DNA from: Candidatus Obscuribacterales bacterium
Lineage (GTDB): Bacteria; Cyanobacteriota; Vampirovibrionia; Obscuribacterales; Obscuribacteraceae
Direction: 5' to 3'
NCBI GenBank assembly: GCA_021732245.1
Contig: JAKFVJ010000206.1
Span: 1 to 6,064, forward strand
DNA length: 6,064 nucleotides
Below are positions 5,666-6,064 of the stretch, one piece after another. The notes under the pieces were generated by a model. It had not been told where the DNA came from. It worked only from the letters and a program-made list of their open reading frames with translations, and searched no databases. Each line of letters opens with the position of its first letter. The first letter of the stretch is position 1. The position numbers and the translations under genes are program-made.

Positions 5666-6064
5666 CTATTTTTCCGTACTATCCTTATCGACAACATTGG
5701 TGTCACCAGGTTGAGGCAAAGAAACCTGTGGTGGCAGCGGATCGGCGGTGGTGACTGATGTAGATGAGGTCGCTGGACTCGAGCCAGAGGACGGCTGAGT
5801 CGTGACGGCAGAGTTCGGATCAGCCGACAATGCAGGAGAAACAGGCGCAACATTTTCCGTAGTCGGTGTGTCGGGTACGGCAGGCATTGGCGGTACTGGA
5901 GGCTGGCTGACAGTTTCAGTGATTGGAGCTTTTTCTTCAGTCGTAGGTGATACTACTTTCGGCATGACTGTGTCTTGCGTGAGAGACATCTCCACTTTGT
6001 CTGCTTCGGCATCCTTTTTCAGTTTACGTAATACTTTGCTGTAGGTTCTGAGCGTAACTATTCT
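5666..6064 (-). CDS. C-terminal part of a Pro/Thr/Ser-rich protein, co-operonic with the kinase (5' end outside window)
   Basis: The minus-strand frame ending at TAG (5666-5668) is open to base 6064, giving 132 visible residues. A GTG at 5995 and an ATG at 5989 are possible starts, but neither has a ribosome site. The 23 codons before the GTG read as plausible protein (RIVTLRTYSKVLRKLKKD), so the gene most likely begins beyond the window. The visible part has a short basic stretch and then, at about 5690-5950, a low-complexity region dominated by Pro, Thr, Ser, Ala and Val, with acidic residues but no Cys or Trp. This looks like a disordered linker or tail. I recognise no domain. Only two bases separate it from the kinase ATG, so the two genes should be transcribed together. 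The tail may be a kinase substrate or interaction region, but that is speculation. Confidence 0.65.
   Translation of the reverse strand, partial: RIVTLRTYSKVLRKLKKDAEADKVEMSLTQDTVMPKVVSPTTEEKAPITETVSQPPVPPMPAVPDTPTTENVAPVSPALSADPNSAVTTQPSSGSSPATSSTSVTTADPLPPQVSLPQPGDTNVVDKDSTEK

Noticed and set aside
5802..6044. Plus-strand Gly/Thr/Val-rich open frame opposite the Pro/Thr-rich gene
   Set aside because: It is the antisense shadow of a low-complexity Pro/Thr/Ser frame and has no ribosome site. The opposite frame continues coherently into the kinase operon.
1..6064. Mobile element, CRISPR array, toxin-antitoxin or phage-defence genes
   Set aside because: I saw no transposase, recombinase, terminal repeats, regular spacers or small paired genes. 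All long frames are accounted for by the listed genes.

Overview
This window carries seven protein genes: five complete, and one cut by each window edge. I see no rRNA, tRNA, CRISPR array or insertion sequence. The base composition looks like mid-40s % GC by eye, and coding density is very high. The organism cannot be named from this sequence alone. A membrane-anchored Hanks-type Ser/Thr kinase, several exported hydrolases, and an aromatic/Asn-rich surface-type protein of a kind I associate with planctomycete 'mu-protocadherin-like' proteins together suggest a diderm, environmental, large-genome bacterium. Candidates are a non-photosynthetic cyanobacterial relative (Obscuribacterales/Melainabacteria type) or a Planctomycetes-like lineage. 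This is inference of moderate to low certainty.

Layout, left to right: (1) the 3' part of an Asp/Asn/Gly/Trp-rich protein with a compact C-terminal domain (+); (2) a secreted choloylglycine hydrolase / penicillin V acylase-type Ntn hydrolase (-); (3) a cupin_5 (DUF985) protein (+); (4) an exported serine alpha/beta hydrolase (-); (5) an exported dual-specificity-type phosphatase with a His/Arg-rich N-terminus (+); (6) a PknB-like Ser/Thr kinase with one C-terminal membrane helix (-); (7) the 3' part of a Pro/Thr/Ser-rich protein immediately upstream of the kinase in the same operon (-).

The first six genes alternate strand, so they cannot form one operon. Genes 2/3 and 4/5 are divergent pairs sharing short upstream regions. 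Gene pairs 1/2, 3/4 and 5/6 converge with gaps of 1, 4 and 9 bases, and each junction contains an inverted repeat that overlaps the stop codons. The junction at 959-1001 looks like a real bidirectional terminator. Only genes 7 and 6 look co-transcribed, with a 2-base gap.

Functionally, three of the complete genes encode enzymes with Sec-type signal peptides: an amidase/acylase, an esterase-like hydrolase and a phosphatase. They would act in the envelope or outside the cell. The kinase acts in the cytoplasm, so despite lying next to each other the phosphatase and kinase are unlikely to be a simple on/off pair. I found no convincing sign of a new multi-gene system. The main points of interest are the composition and domain structure of gene 1, the active-site tryptophans and lysine-rich tail of the acylase, the His/Arg-rich exported phosphatase, and the hairpins at the convergent junctions.
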